Part shown: in pieces, positions 25,265-35,237 of the stretch
How the letters are laid out: each line of letters opens with the position of its first letter
Position numbering within the stretch: position 1 is the stretch's first letter
Assembly (NCBI GenBank): GCA_004154925.1
Contig: QJNS01000145.1
Location: 124,001-188,000 of the forward strand
Length of the DNA stretch: 64,000 bases
Source of the DNA: Monosporascus cannonballus
Taxonomy: Eukaryota; Ascomycota; Sordariomycetes; Xylariales
Reading direction: 5' to 3'
Notes under the pieces: model-generated
The model's database searches: none
Told to the model about the DNA's origin: nothing
The model's input: only the letters and a program-made list of their open reading frames with translations
Position numbers and translations under genes: made by a program

Positions 25265-25636
25265 TATTATAGTCCAGGCCAAGGCCGGTAGAAAAAACGG
25301 TTAGACCTATATTCGAAAGTTACGTGACTTAGATCTCTTTGGCAACAAAACCCAAGTACATCTATACAAAACCAATCGTATCTAATAATATTAAATTTGT
25401 AATAATTTTAAGACTTAATAAAATGATAATTAAGTTATATAAAATATATGCGTTTATTATTTATATCATTTAAATAATACTAATTAGTAATATATTATTT
25501 CGTTATCTAAACCGCTTGTGATATTACGAAGCATAACCAATTATTATATTTGTTATTTAAAATCTTACGATATTTTTGTTAATATACACTCGTACGATTA
25601 AGGATTAATAGTTGGTTAAACCGTTTAGCCGTTATA
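25265..25636 (+). repeat. 3' LTR of element 3
   Basis: 372 bp. It starts TATTATAGTCCAGGCC and ends GTTTAGCCGTTATA. The start aligns with 12,566 onward and the second half with 60,720-60,899. The terminal block, TACGATTAAGGATTAATAG then TTGGTTAAACC, is nearly the same as that ending at 26,004. Confidence 0.8.
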
Positions 25637-25677
25637 CTTCGTCCGTGTCGAATTATAAAGTCAGCTGATATAGGGTT

Positions 25678-26004
25678 TGTTATAGTCGAAATCTATCGGT
25701 AATTAGTGAGCTTTAAAGTAAGGCTTTATAAAGTTAAGCTGTATTTTATTTTACTAACAAAAAGCCAGCAAACCGGATTACTAATTTATTAATAATAAAT
25801 TAGTAAATTACAGTAAATATATAAATTCGTTAAATCTATATTTTAATAATCCAAACTTATAATATAACATCGTTTTATAGAATTGTTTTAGCCGAATAAA
25901 ACGCAATTAAGATATTATAATATTTAAAATCTCTATAATACTACTATTAATATAAACCGGTACGACTAAGATTTCATAATTGGTTAAACTCCTTAGCCGT
26001 CACA
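25678..26004 (+). repeat. Possible related solo LTR
   Basis: The segment begins TGTTATAGTC, like the element 3 family, and ends with the same terminal block (TACGACTAAG, then TTGGTTAAACTCCTTAGCC, then GTCACA). The middle differs from the element 3 LTR and it is shorter (327 bp), so it may be a subfamily. The flanking pentamers (GGGTT, TAACT) do not match, so a clean insertion is not shown. Confidence 0.45.
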
Positions 26005-26719
26005 TAACTAGTCCCATCTTTAAACTAAGATAACAAATTTAGCGAAATTTAAAAATTAACAAAACTATTTTAAATTAAGCTATATGTTCATATATAAAAA
26101 ACCTAGTTACCAAGCTATTAAATTATTCATATAGCTTTATGCACACTGGTTGCGTTGATCTTTTTTGGAATTTTTTAAAGTTATTATGTTCATATACGGA
26201 TGTAGGCGTGTCAATACTTTTGATAACGATTTGAAAGGGACATCTGGTGCCTGTGGTAATATCGTAAGTGGTGGAATGGACCAATATCGGGAATGCCTAT
26301 CGCCTTGCCTAACCCCCGCTTATGACCAGGTGACATAGCTGAGTTTGTCGTGCGGAGTCGGGTTCGGAGTGTTGAGCCTAGCAACGCCATGGCTTTGCTA
26401 GCTCACAGATCAGTGGAAATTTTCTTCGGCAATTCCAGTACCTTTATCTCTTGGCTACCACTATTTTTATGTGTATTTAAAAAGACTTAGGGACCCTCAC
26501 TTCTAGGACCTTCTGACAGGTCAAAAACCCGTTAATACACCTCCATCAATTACATGCTTCAATATGTGATGTCAGGGTCTCATAGATAGGCACCTGACTA
26601 CAAATGAAGCATTAGCTGCGCATCAATCTCCGACCATTCACACCAAATTAGAAGCAGTACACTGCGATTTTGAATAGTCTGTCTTGCTTCGGAATCTTTC
26701 TTACGTCCCGCTGCACACG
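26005..26719 (+). promoter_or_regulatory. Upstream region of the HET gene; AT-rich to normal transition
   Basis: Composition changes at about 26,140 from RIP-like AT-rich to ordinary. No coding frame is evident between there and the HET start. A TATA-like TATTTAAAA at 26,474-26,482 lies about 240 bp before the ATG and could belong to the promoter. The HET gene's promoter and 5' leader must be within or near this stretch. Confidence 0.4.
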
Positions 26720-28518
26720 ATGAGGCTGCTCAATACGCGAACCTGGAAGATGACAGAGTTCATCTCCGACGAAGATATCCCAGCGTACATCATACTCTCC
26801 CATACTTGGGGCGAGGGAGAGGTTAGTCTGCAACAATGGGAGCAGCATTCCGCCGACATTATCCAGTCAAAAGGGTATCAGAAGATTAGGCAGTTCGGTG
26901 AGCGTGCTGCGCTTGATGGTTGGGACTGGGTATGGGTCGACACGTATGTAAGCCCCTGTGTATCCATGACCTCAAGAACAAATGGCCCATTAGGACTAAG
27001 ACATGAATCAGCTGTTGCATTGATAAGAAGAGCAGCGCTGAATTGACGGAAGCTATCAACTCCATGTTTCAGTGGTACAAGAACGCTGTTGCGTGCTACG
27101 TTTACCTATCGGACGTGACGAGCCTAGATCAAGAGCACATGACGCAACATCTCCGCGGGAGCCGCTGGTTCACACGTGGATGGACATTACAAGAGCTTAT
27201 TGCCCCTCGATTTGTTGAATTTTTCACTGGGGATTGGCGCAGTATTGGACCGAAACAACAACTTTGTGATCTACTCTCCTCCATCACCGGCATTGACGAG
27301 CACATCCTCAAGGGAGGCAGTCTCTCTGACGTTAGCATCGCTAAAAAGATGTCGTGGGCTTCACGCAGGAAAACATCCAGAACGGAAGACGTTGCCTACT
27401 GCTTGTTTGGCATCTTCGACGTCAATCTTCCCTTGATTTACGGCGAGGGTCGTAAAGCATTCCAACGACTTCAAGAAGCTATCATGAGCACAATACCTGA
27501 CCAGTCATTATTTGCCTGGGGACATTTTGTCGACAACGTCTCCAATGCTATAACTGAAGACCAGTCCTTAGGACGCCAGCCAATTGCATGGAAAGCTCCT
27601 GAAGAGAGAGAGACGCTTCTGGGGCTTTTCGCCGAGTCGCCTGCAGACTTCGAATATTCAAGTGAAATCTCCCCTGTGACTCACGGCTACGTGCATCATC
27701 TTAACCGTCGGGGTGCCCCGAGTATTGTCAACGGCGGTGTCCTTCTCAACCTTGTTATAGTGAAAGAACTGGCAGCCATAGCTTACTGGGACCAAGTTCG
27801 CGTCGCCCAACCATATATGCTACAGCTCGCCGTGTTGCTTTGCCGTAACGGAGATACGGGCAGTAAGCTCATTGGCTTGCCATTGCACCCATGGGGGGAC
27901 GGTTATTACTCCCGTACCAGAGAGTTACTCCACGTGGACATGTTTGTCAGCCAATGTCGATTTGAAAACCAAACAAAATTACGACATCTAATGCCGTACC
28001 GGCCATTCAAGCTGCGAGACGGTGACATTTTTCTCAGACAGTGGAACGTTTGCTTTGAGTCTGCCGGTTATGAGAGGCCGATTACCGACAGCGGCCCCGT
28101 GTGGCGCATGATGGGGCATGACGGTGTGCTACGACAGGAAGCAGATGCAGAAGGTGACGAGGAGATTGTCTTTTTCTACAAAATGTGCCCACAAGATGGA
28201 ATCGCTATTACACTGAGGAGGCTCACAAAGGCAAAAAGCCCATATGGTCCTCTTATGATTGGCGCCTCTTCTGCCAAGATGGTAGACGCAGGGTCATACC
28301 GCAGCAAAACAAATAAAGCATTGCCAAAATGGGAACCAACCAGCGGTGATTTTCGATTTCCGCAGAGCAGCCATGTAATGAATACACCTTCGGACAATTG
28401 GCAGATACAGTTTAATGAATCTGTTCGACTAAAGGGCAACGTAAGTCGAATGGGGCTTCAAGATGACAGCGGTGGTGCTGTTGACGTTGTGGATTTCTTC
28501 ATGTATAATGACAATTAG
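26720..28518 (+). CDS. HET-domain protein (heterokaryon incompatibility family), two exons
   Basis: CDS is join(26720..26943, 27012..28518), 576 residues. The start MRLLNTRTWKMTEF is the usual N-terminus of this family; an in-frame ATG 36 bp upstream is less likely. HET domain motifs follow in order: YIILSHTWG (about 23-31), WVWVDTCCIDKKSSAELTEA (70-89, across the splice), YVYLSDV (104-110), SRWFTRGWTLQELIAP (125-140), then RTEDVAYCLFGIFDVNLPLIYGEG (198-221) and FAWG (242-245). The remaining 330 residues resemble the uncharacterised C-terminal part common in such proteins (LLGLFAESPADF). There is no NACHT or WD40 repeat, unlike HET-E/HET-D. HET proteins act in non-self recognition and cell death after hyphal fusion; the partner is unknown. 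The gene has ordinary codon use and no RIP-type stops, so it looks functional. Confidence 0.93.
26944..27011 (+). other. Intron 1 of the HET gene (68 bp)
   Basis: The donor is GTATGT, the acceptor ATCAG, with a branch-point-like GACTAAG 12-18 bases upstream of the acceptor. Joining GAC-AC to C-TGT-TGC restores VDTCCIDKKSSAELTEA, the conserved HET block. Without splicing, the frame stops at 27,044-27,046, splitting the gene into two apparent ORFs. Confidence 0.92.
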
Positions 28519-28870
28519 TTGTAGCTTAATCCTGGCTGCAGATGGATAAATAGGTTGATGGAATATATGAGTGCATCCGAGGGCTTACGCATTGGCCTTG
28601 GCATAAAAATCTCGTCAAAATGCTTCATGAACAGCAAACCTGTGAGATTTAAGACCTGATAGTGTCCCGCCGTAATGTGGGGCCTCACATTTTTCGGCAC
28701 TTCAGGATCTGACAAAACCAGTCTTAGGTTCACCAAGAAGTTTTACGGACAAGGGTTGAGCGACGTCTACAGCTGGGTGCCATCGCTATAATGCAAACGC
28801 TGGAACACAAAGGGCTCTCATTCGGTCAGCTCAAATCTACTGTAGGTCGGTAACAAGGTCCTCGGCAAAC
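28515..28870 (-). pseudogene. Decayed minus-strand coding fragment, unidentified
   Basis: A 73-codon open frame (28,515-28,736) contains VNLRLVLSDPEVPKNVRPHI, AGHYQVLNLTGLLF and MKHFDEIFMPRPMRKPSD. In the same frame upstream (to about 28,870) the reading continues through SRFELTE, EPFVFQRLHYSDGTQL and TSLNPCP, interrupted by TGA, TAG and TAA. The residue mix is protein-like and the three stops are each one transition from Arg or Gln codons. It is tail-to-tail with the HET gene; its low-coordinate end overlaps the HET stop codon by a few bases. I do not recognise the family. It may be a gene fragment damaged by a few point mutations, or a chance frame. Confidence 0.4.
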
Positions 28871-28944
28871 TCGTTATGGCCCATCACACGTTGAATTGGT
28901 GGCTCCCTCAGGACCTAGTCTCGCCGGCGTCCTAAGGAGGCCCT

Positions 28945-29214
28945 GTGTCGGCGGGTGTGCCTGCCACTCACGGCCAGGAAAGCATGCTAAGCCACATTTC
29001 GTCTTTTGAAGTCATCATTAACGGGAAGCCTTACATACATGCACAGTTATCCCGATTACGATCATACCTAGCCCAGCATGAAGTTCTGTCTGAACTTTTG
29101 CCGTTTCCATACTTGTCTAAGTCGTCATGCTACCCGTTAAATGCATACCTGACTCGTCCAATTGGACATAAGACATTCGTAATGATACAAAACGACGATG
29201 AACTGCCAAGGTAA
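28945..29214 (+). CDS. Small hypothetical ORF, 89 codons
   Basis: Open frame in ordinary-composition sequence. From the first ATG at 28,984 it reads MLSHISSFEVIINGKPYIHA then QLSRLRSYLAQHEVLSELLP; codons before that use a non-ATG start. No domain or signal is recognised. It lies between the minus-strand fragment and the LTR at 29,412. Overlapping frames exist on both strands (29,137-29,406 minus; 29,198-29,443 plus), so its coding status is uncertain. The LTR insertion at 29,412 may have cut whatever gene was here. Confidence 0.25.
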   Translation: MSAGVPATHGQESMLSHISSFEVIINGKPYIHAQLSRLRSYLAQHEVLSELLPFPYLSKSSCYPLNAYLTRPIGHKTFVMIQNDDELPR

Positions 29215-29411
29215 AGAAAGACTCCTGCTTGCCCTCTTGACAGGTACACTTGCAAATGGTTTGGACACTAAGTCAGGTCGGATAAGTACAGAAGACAGAC
29301 ATATCGGACGATATGTGACGGCTAGGGGGTTTAACCAACTATTAAACCTTAGTCGTACGGGTTTATGTTGGCAGGAATATGGTGGAAAACTGAACAATAA
29401 ATACAATAACG
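29198..29411 (+). other. Unassigned sequence truncated by the family E LTR
   Basis: An open frame (MNCQGKERLLLALLTGTLAN...) starts here and runs into the LTR beginning at 29,412, where its last ten or so codons are LTR sequence. It may be part of a pre-existing gene interrupted by the retrotransposon, or a chance frame. No homology is recognised. Confidence 0.25.
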
Positions 29412-29707
29412 TATTACGTTTCGTAATACCAAAAATGCCTTAAGTAATAAATTATAATTATAAATTAAAGTTATCTAAATTATAAAAATAATAAACGTAT
29501 ATATCCTTATTTTAGCTTAAGGTATTTAAACGGTTTAAACTCTTGAGCCCGTTAAGCCTTTTAAGCTTTTTTGCTAGATCAAGGAGCTTAAGGTATTTGG
29601 CACCTTAAAACCTTTAAGCTAATTACGTAATATTTTGGGGGAGTTAGGTTTTATTTTTTTATAGGCCCGACCGTCCGTAAAAAGGCCAAGACCATTAGGT
29701 TATAATA
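29412..29707 (-). repeat. Family E LTR, 3' LTR of copy E
   Basis: 296 bp. It is homologous to 53,558-53,854, with shared blocks TTTAAACGG, CACCTTAAAACCTTTAAGC, TAATTACGTAATATTTTGG and CCGTAAAAAGGC. Its low-coordinate edge is also the sharp boundary between the normal-composition island and AT-rich sequence. Confidence 0.85.
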
Positions 29708-29726
29708 CGATCTCCTTTTTCCTGAG
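29708..29726 (-). other. Polypurine tract of copy E
   Basis: CGATCTCCTTTTTCCTGAG on the plus strand; the minus strand is purine-rich (AGGAAAAAGGAG). Its position directly inside the 3' LTR fixes the element's orientation. Confidence 0.6.
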
Positions 29727-30029
29727 ATCTTTGTTTTTAAAAATCAAATTATTGATTTGTTAATTTTGACACGTAATCTTTTTTTTATATTTATTATATT
29801 AGGTCGCGTTAAAAATATCATATATTGATAAATACGTTAACGTTTCTATTTTTTAAAATGTATTAAATATTTTGGTTTTAAAATATTTTTTATTTTTGTT
29901 ATTACAAAAGATATAAAATGCAAGGTTATTCGAGGTTCGTTAATATATGTACATTATATTTATTATGGGAGTCCTTTTAGTATTTTCGGTTTTTCCGAAA
30001 TTAAACATTAAAGATTTCTAGATAAAAAG

Positions 30030-30420
30030 ATTATTTAAAACGTAAAAAGAAATAAGTTCGCGAAACGTTGCGAACGGCTGCTAATAAGCTGGACGGTTTG
30101 CAAAAATAAAGGCGGTTATTTTGTTATCGTAATATCGAGATATTTCGTCCAGATATTAAAAGTGCGAAAGTTATAAAAGAATTCGAACGTTTAAAAAGGG
30201 AATAATAATAGTTAAAGGCTGTTATTACAGCTATTACGTTAACGCAGGCCGCGGCTAATTGGTCCGATATCCCGGTTATTAATTAATCGGTTATTAACTA
30301 GGACGCGTTTGTTGTTATTAATGAAAGTTCTTTAACAGGCGTTAAACATTAATAAGATTTTTGGGCGGATTTCTAGATGTTTTCGAAATCCGGGTACTTT
30401 TTCCATTTAATTAGATACTA
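30030..30420 (+). other. Coding-like plus-strand frame opposite the family E pol tail
   Basis: With stops read through, the plus strand gives a coherent frame: ANKLDGLQK, FRPDIKSAKVIKEFERLKRE, LKAVITAITLTQAAANWSD, DAFVVINESSLTGVKH and DFWADF. The stops are all TAA or TAG, one C-to-T change from Gln codons. It is Lys/Glu/Leu-rich in a way that suggests a helix or coiled coil. The homologous stretch in copy E' (about 30-480) reads in the equivalent frame. It overlaps the minus-strand chromodomain end, so at most one of the two readings may be real over most of its length. The function is unknown. Confidence 0.35.
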
Positions 30421-30545
30421 AGTAAATTTGTTTTGTTTTTATAAATCGAGAACTTTTTCTACTTAATATGCCTATTCGTTTTTTATTTTTACGTTATTTT
30501 GAACCGTATATACTTGAATTATATCTGTTATTAATTCGAATAAAG
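30320..30545 (-). pseudogene. Chromodomain remnant of copy E
   Basis: The minus-strand frame reads ITDIIQVYTVQNN, VEKVLDL, KQNKFT, YLIKWKKYPDFENI then KSAQKSYQCLTPVKEL. Y-L-I-K-W-K-x-Y-P-x-x-E-N-x-x is the chromodomain core of chromoviral integrases. A few stops lie where Gln, Trp or Arg would be. The equivalent block is present in copy E' at about 440-560. Confidence 0.75.
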
Positions 30546-30699
30546 AAACGTAAAAAATTAAATAAAATTTAATTTTTGGTAAAAGTTTTAATTAATAATT
30601 ATTTCTTAAGATTTTCTTAGTGATTTTGTATGAATCAATAAATTTGAAAGTAGGTTTTTTTATTAGGTTGCTTTATTTAAATATTCTTTGTAATAAGGA

Positions 30700-31267
30700 A
30701 GACTATTTTTCCTCTTTCGAACGTTTTTTTAAACTGTTTTAATAATCGTATTTATTTATTTGATTTAGTACGAATTTGAATTTTATTTTTATTTTCTAAC
30801 ATAATTATCGTAATTATTTCGTTCTCAGAATTATTTTAATATTAATTAAATCGTTATTACTTATGTCTTTATAAATTTGCAAAATAAAACCCAAATTCGC
30901 ATTTATTATTATTATTTTAATATTTTCGTAATAATTAATATTATAAGTTAACTAGGTAATAAGTAATTTTATATTCTAACTATTCTATTTTTAATTAATA
31001 TAATATCTTAAATACACCTTTAAAGTTTAATTTATTTGTTTTATTTATATATCGGTTTAAAATTTAAATGTTTTAAATATTCTGTAATTTAGGCCGATTT
31101 GTGCTATAAGACCTTATTAAAACTTTGATATAAATATCGATTGTATATTTAAAATAATATTTATTAAAAACCCGTATATAATGAAAATATGTGTAAAGAA
31201 AATGTATGTTATTTATTCGGCGTCCGTATTTTCGTGATATAATGAGAAATAAGAAAATTTCGTAAAT
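30700..31267 (-). other. Family E interior near the left junction, decayed
   Basis: AT-rich, presumably the integrase C-terminal region of copy E on the minus strand. A 65-codon minus-strand open stretch (31,073-31,270) is Tyr/Ile-rich and not recognised. Confidence 0.35.
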
Positions 31268-31440
31268 CAATCCACCATTACTTACCTCAGCTAGCTTAGG
31301 CCTTTCTGGCTCATTTTCCCAATTTCTTCAAAGTCACTTAAGTACCGTTCCACAACGCTAAATACTAACCAATCAAATCCCAAATCCCCGTAATAAGCCA
31401 GCAAGGCCTAAGTTGTCATTGCGTAAAAACGGCTTTATTT
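31268..31440. repeat. GC-richer patch at the left edge of the nested block
   Basis: About 170 bp with clearly more G and C than either side (for example ACCTCAGCTAGCTTAGGCC and CCAAATCCCCG). There is no coding frame. It may be the terminus of an element inserted in copy E, a MITE-like fragment, or sequence that escaped mutation. No second copy, direct or inverted, was found by eye in the window. Confidence 0.35.
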
Positions 31441-33500
31441 AATATATTTGCTTTTTTACAAAAATACAATTTCGTAAATCTTTAATAACAAAACCTTTTT
31501 TGTAAATATATATGTATTGTTATTTTTATTATAACTTATTAATAATATTATTTTTATTTTAATTCGGACCTATTTGCTATTTTTAAATCTTAATGCGTAT
31601 AATAATTATAACTCGAGCCCGTTATATTATTATCTCCTTTTTCAAAATACGATAAATTCGAATTTTCCCAATTTTACTGAGTTACGTCCTTAAAATAAAA
31701 TATACGTACGCATATTTTAAATTTTTAATATTAACATAAAAACATTAATATAACATTTAAAATGTTTATTCGTAATTAAGTTTTTTACAATAATTTAAGC
31801 CGAATTACTAATTTAATTATTCGGATTAACAGATTAATTAATGGATTAAAAATTAAATACGCGAATAATTCTTAATACGCGAAAATTAATAAAATGTTTT
31901 AATTTATCTTAATTAGGACCTTATTATATATAAATAGCATAATATATTATACGGAAAGCTTATAATTTTCGCAAAAGCATTAAAATTTGCCGTCCGCTAT
32001 ATAAATTATTACTCGAAATTAACGTAATTTATATTATTTTTCAAACAATTAGTATTTTATGAGAACGTTTATTCTTAATTAATTTAAGTGTTTAAATTAA
32101 ATTATTATATATTTAAAGAAAACATAATAATTATATAGTAAAAAACTGAAAACGAAATATTTTTGTAATAATAATTACTCGAATATTTTTATATATCTTT
32201 ATGTAATAATTTTTATTATTATAGTTAAAATAATTTCCAAAATTAACGGCAATTATTTGCCTTATTTATTAAACAGGTTTCTTTTTATTTTCGGATTTCT
32301 TAAGTAACAATATTAATGTATTAAAAGGGATAAGTATGTACGAAAACTATTATGCGCTCAATAAAGATATAATTAGATTGATAAAAAATATTCAAATAAT
32401 CGTATTAATCCCTTTATGATAATGTAATTGAAATTAAAATATATTACGTATTATAGTTAAATACGATAATATTAATATTTAAAATTATATTCGTAATATA
32501 ACATTTCGGTATAATATCATTATACAGAATATTATTATTACTTTTGCCCGTTATTATAGCCGTATTTTTAAAAAGATATTAAAAAAATCCATATTTTAAT
32601 TTAATTAATATTAGTAAATAAAATGATTTGATAAAATGTTATAATATTACTTGATACCGCCTAAATGTTTTTGTTAATACGTTTTATAAACGTAATAAAT
32701 AAAACTTTTCTAATATTTTAAGTTAAAACATATACCGTATAAAACGCCGTTCGATTTCGTTAAATGCAATTCACGCAAATAAAACTATTATTAATAATAC
32801 TGATAACGTATATCGAAAAACTTTTAAAAATATATAAATTTAAAGAATAATAGTTTCATCCGTTTTGGAAAGGTTTTTATCTTATTTCTCGAAATTAAAA
32901 AAATAATTAGTTATATTTAGGAAATATAAGTTTATTAAGCCGAAATAACCGATTTATATAATAAAGAACGATCGCGTTTTGTGTTTTTACTTTCTTTTAT
33001 ATATAAATAAATTTCTTATTTATAAGTACCCCTATTTATAAATCGATAACATAACCGAGACGTATAAATATAAGTAATTATATTAGAAATTGCCGAAGTT
33101 TTACTTTTTTAAACCTTTTATGCTTAATATGCATAATATTTGCATATTTGCATTATTCTGATAAGAATTACGTATCCGATATGAATTATATAAAATAAAA
33201 ACGTTTAATGTATATAAAGTTTCCCGGAAGAGTTCGATCGAAAATATATTTTCGAAAGCTAAACTTCGCAATTTTATAATATATATATATATTCTGTTAA
33301 TCGTTACCGAATTTGACCTTATCGCGTATAATATGGTTTTTAAATATTTTACTTGTGCCGGATAAATAAATAAGATATTACTGAATTTTATTTAAGACGT
33401 ATTAATAAATAATGATTTTTTTAACGACAATCTTTTTTTTATTTAGTAATAATATATTATTTAATAACATAAATAATTTAATAAATAATTCGTAAACATT
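31441..33500. other. AT-rich decayed sequence, no gene seen
   Basis: No open frames of note and no recognisable motif. It is part of the block nested in copy E. Confidence 0.4.
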
Positions 33501-33879
33501 TTATTTTTAATTCGAGAATATAATTTATTTATATTATTTATTAGGCGGCGCGGTTTTAATTAAAACGTACTAAATAAAACTTTTTTATTAAATACTTATA
33601 CGGCCGAAAATATTTTTAATACGGCCGATATATTATATAGCGATAACCTTTTTAACTTTATCAAAAATAATAATTAACTATCGATCGATGCCGTTTTTAT
33701 CGATAAGACATGACAAAAATATTGCCGTTTCTTTTAAAAAAATCCAGATTTATCTATATTTTTCGTATGTTATATAATATGGCGACGTTAATTATATTAG
33801 GCGGTTAATATCGATATTATTATTTTTATTTTATTGGGCCGATTTATTACGGTAAAAGAATATTTTATTTTAACTACAT

Positions 33880-34640
33880 ATTACATTTTATAATATCAAA
33901 TTAAGTTATTATTATTTTAATTTTAAAATTAAATTTGATTCCGAAAAATCTAAAAACGAATATAAAAAATATTTATTCGAAAAAGTAAATATTATAATTA
34001 ATAGTTTATTGGCAAATTCCGCCGGTCGAAAAAATACTACATATAACGTTAATATTATTTGTTTCCGAATATGTTTTTAATTAAATACGGTATATTTTTT
34101 TGACGCAAATTTTATGCTCTTTATATTTTTTTGCGAAATTAACGTTATGTTGTTCGAGATTTTCGTAATAAATTTTTCGAACGTATTTATTTGTTATTTC
34201 GGAACTTCTGGCTTATTAAAAAATGTTTATCTCGGATTAAAAACGATAGCTGGAAATCCGAAAGCATTTTGGCCGCGGGCCGTAAAATTATAGAAATTAA
34301 ATTTGTCGATTTTAATAATACCGTACCCATTATTAATAACGTAAATAAGCTTAATTAGCTGGATACGGCAAAAAGCGAAAATCAATTTGTAAATAACCTT
34401 AACGTAATTATTCGAAAAAGTTTTAATACCGAATTCGTTAAAATTAATTTGGCTTCGGATAACTGTAATATCTCGTATACGAAAAAAAGTTGTAATCTTA
34501 TGATATAAATTATCGATAACTTAATTAATAATCTTAATTAAGGCGGTCCGTTATCGTTATTATTATTATCGGATAAGTAAAATAAAGATTTATCAGACGA
34601 AAACGAACTGTTAATATAGTTTTATATTTTTGTTTTATTT
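33880..34640 (+). pseudogene. Decayed plus-strand coding region, unidentified
   Basis: Between about 34,230 and 34,620 the plus strand has a long frame with only RIP-type stops: IKNDSWKSESILAAGRKIIE, IKFVDFNNTVPIINNVNKLN, FNTEFVKINLASDNCNISYT and GGPLSLLLLSDK. Many Asn codons follow T or could be former Asp, so the original was probably acidic. Upstream, to about 33,880, the reading continues in other frames. There is no catalytic motif that I can name. It may belong to the unidentified element into which F inserted. Confidence 0.35.
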
Positions 34641-35028
34641 CATAATATACCTTCAAATAAATAATATAATACTTTTATTATTATTTTAATATTAACAAAA
34701 TTTTGTTACTTACGTAATCTTAGTTAATTAAATTCGGAATTATTTTATATATTATTATTTTTACTTAATCGTTTTATTAACGTAACTTATTTATATTCTA
34801 TATTAAAACTATAACTAAAAACATAATATTCCATAATATAATATGCGGTATAATTATTAACGAAATTAAGATAAGTAATGAAATTCGTAATTTATAAAAA
34901 TTTAATTAATTATATTTTATTTAAACGTTTTATTTTTCGTAATATCGTATAAAAATATTATAATACTTATAATTAAATATAACGTATAATTTCGAGTTAA
35001 TCCGTATACCTTATTTACAATTAACTTA

Positions 35029-35237
35029 TGATAGGGCTATATGGAACCCTATTATGGAGCACCGGACAAACGCCGATACTAAGCAGTATTCACGCAGCGC
35101 CTTATATGCGAACATACATAACTGTATTTTTATTTTTCCTTTTTTTCTTTTTAGCTAAAAAATAAATTTTTATTGGAAATTAAGTATAAACGGTTTAGGT
35201 AAAACCTTTTATATATTTTCTAGCTTATTATTTAACA
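35029..35237 (+). repeat. 5' LTR of element F
   Basis: Begins TGATAGGGCTATATGG and ends TTTAACA (TG...CA). It is more GC-rich in its first 70 bp than the body of the element. Confidence 0.78.

Larger units (their letters stand above)
12566..25636 (+). mobile_element. Element 3: Ty3/gypsy retrotransposon carrying two nested insertions
   Basis: Homologous LTRs lie at 12,566-12,938 (373 bp) and 25,265-25,636 (372 bp). Inside are a plus-strand RT remnant at about 21.2-21.7 kb, a purine-rich tract just before the 3' LTR, element 2 (15,308-20,808) and a 633-bp LTR-like insertion (23,000-23,632). Subtracting element 2 and its duplication leaves about 7.6 kb. The flanks TTTTG and CTTCG differ by two C/T transitions and may be the mutated target duplication. 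The family is represented again at about 55-60.9 kb. Confidence 0.8.

Noticed and set aside
26648..26848. Minus-strand open frame over the HET start
   Set aside because: Antisense to exon 1 of the HET gene with no domain; a shadow.
27129..27436. Short open frames on both strands within HET exon 2
   Set aside because: They overlap the conserved HET coding frame, which has clear family motifs.
28176..28439. Minus-strand 87-codon frame
   Set aside because: Antisense to the HET C-terminal half; no recognisable motif.
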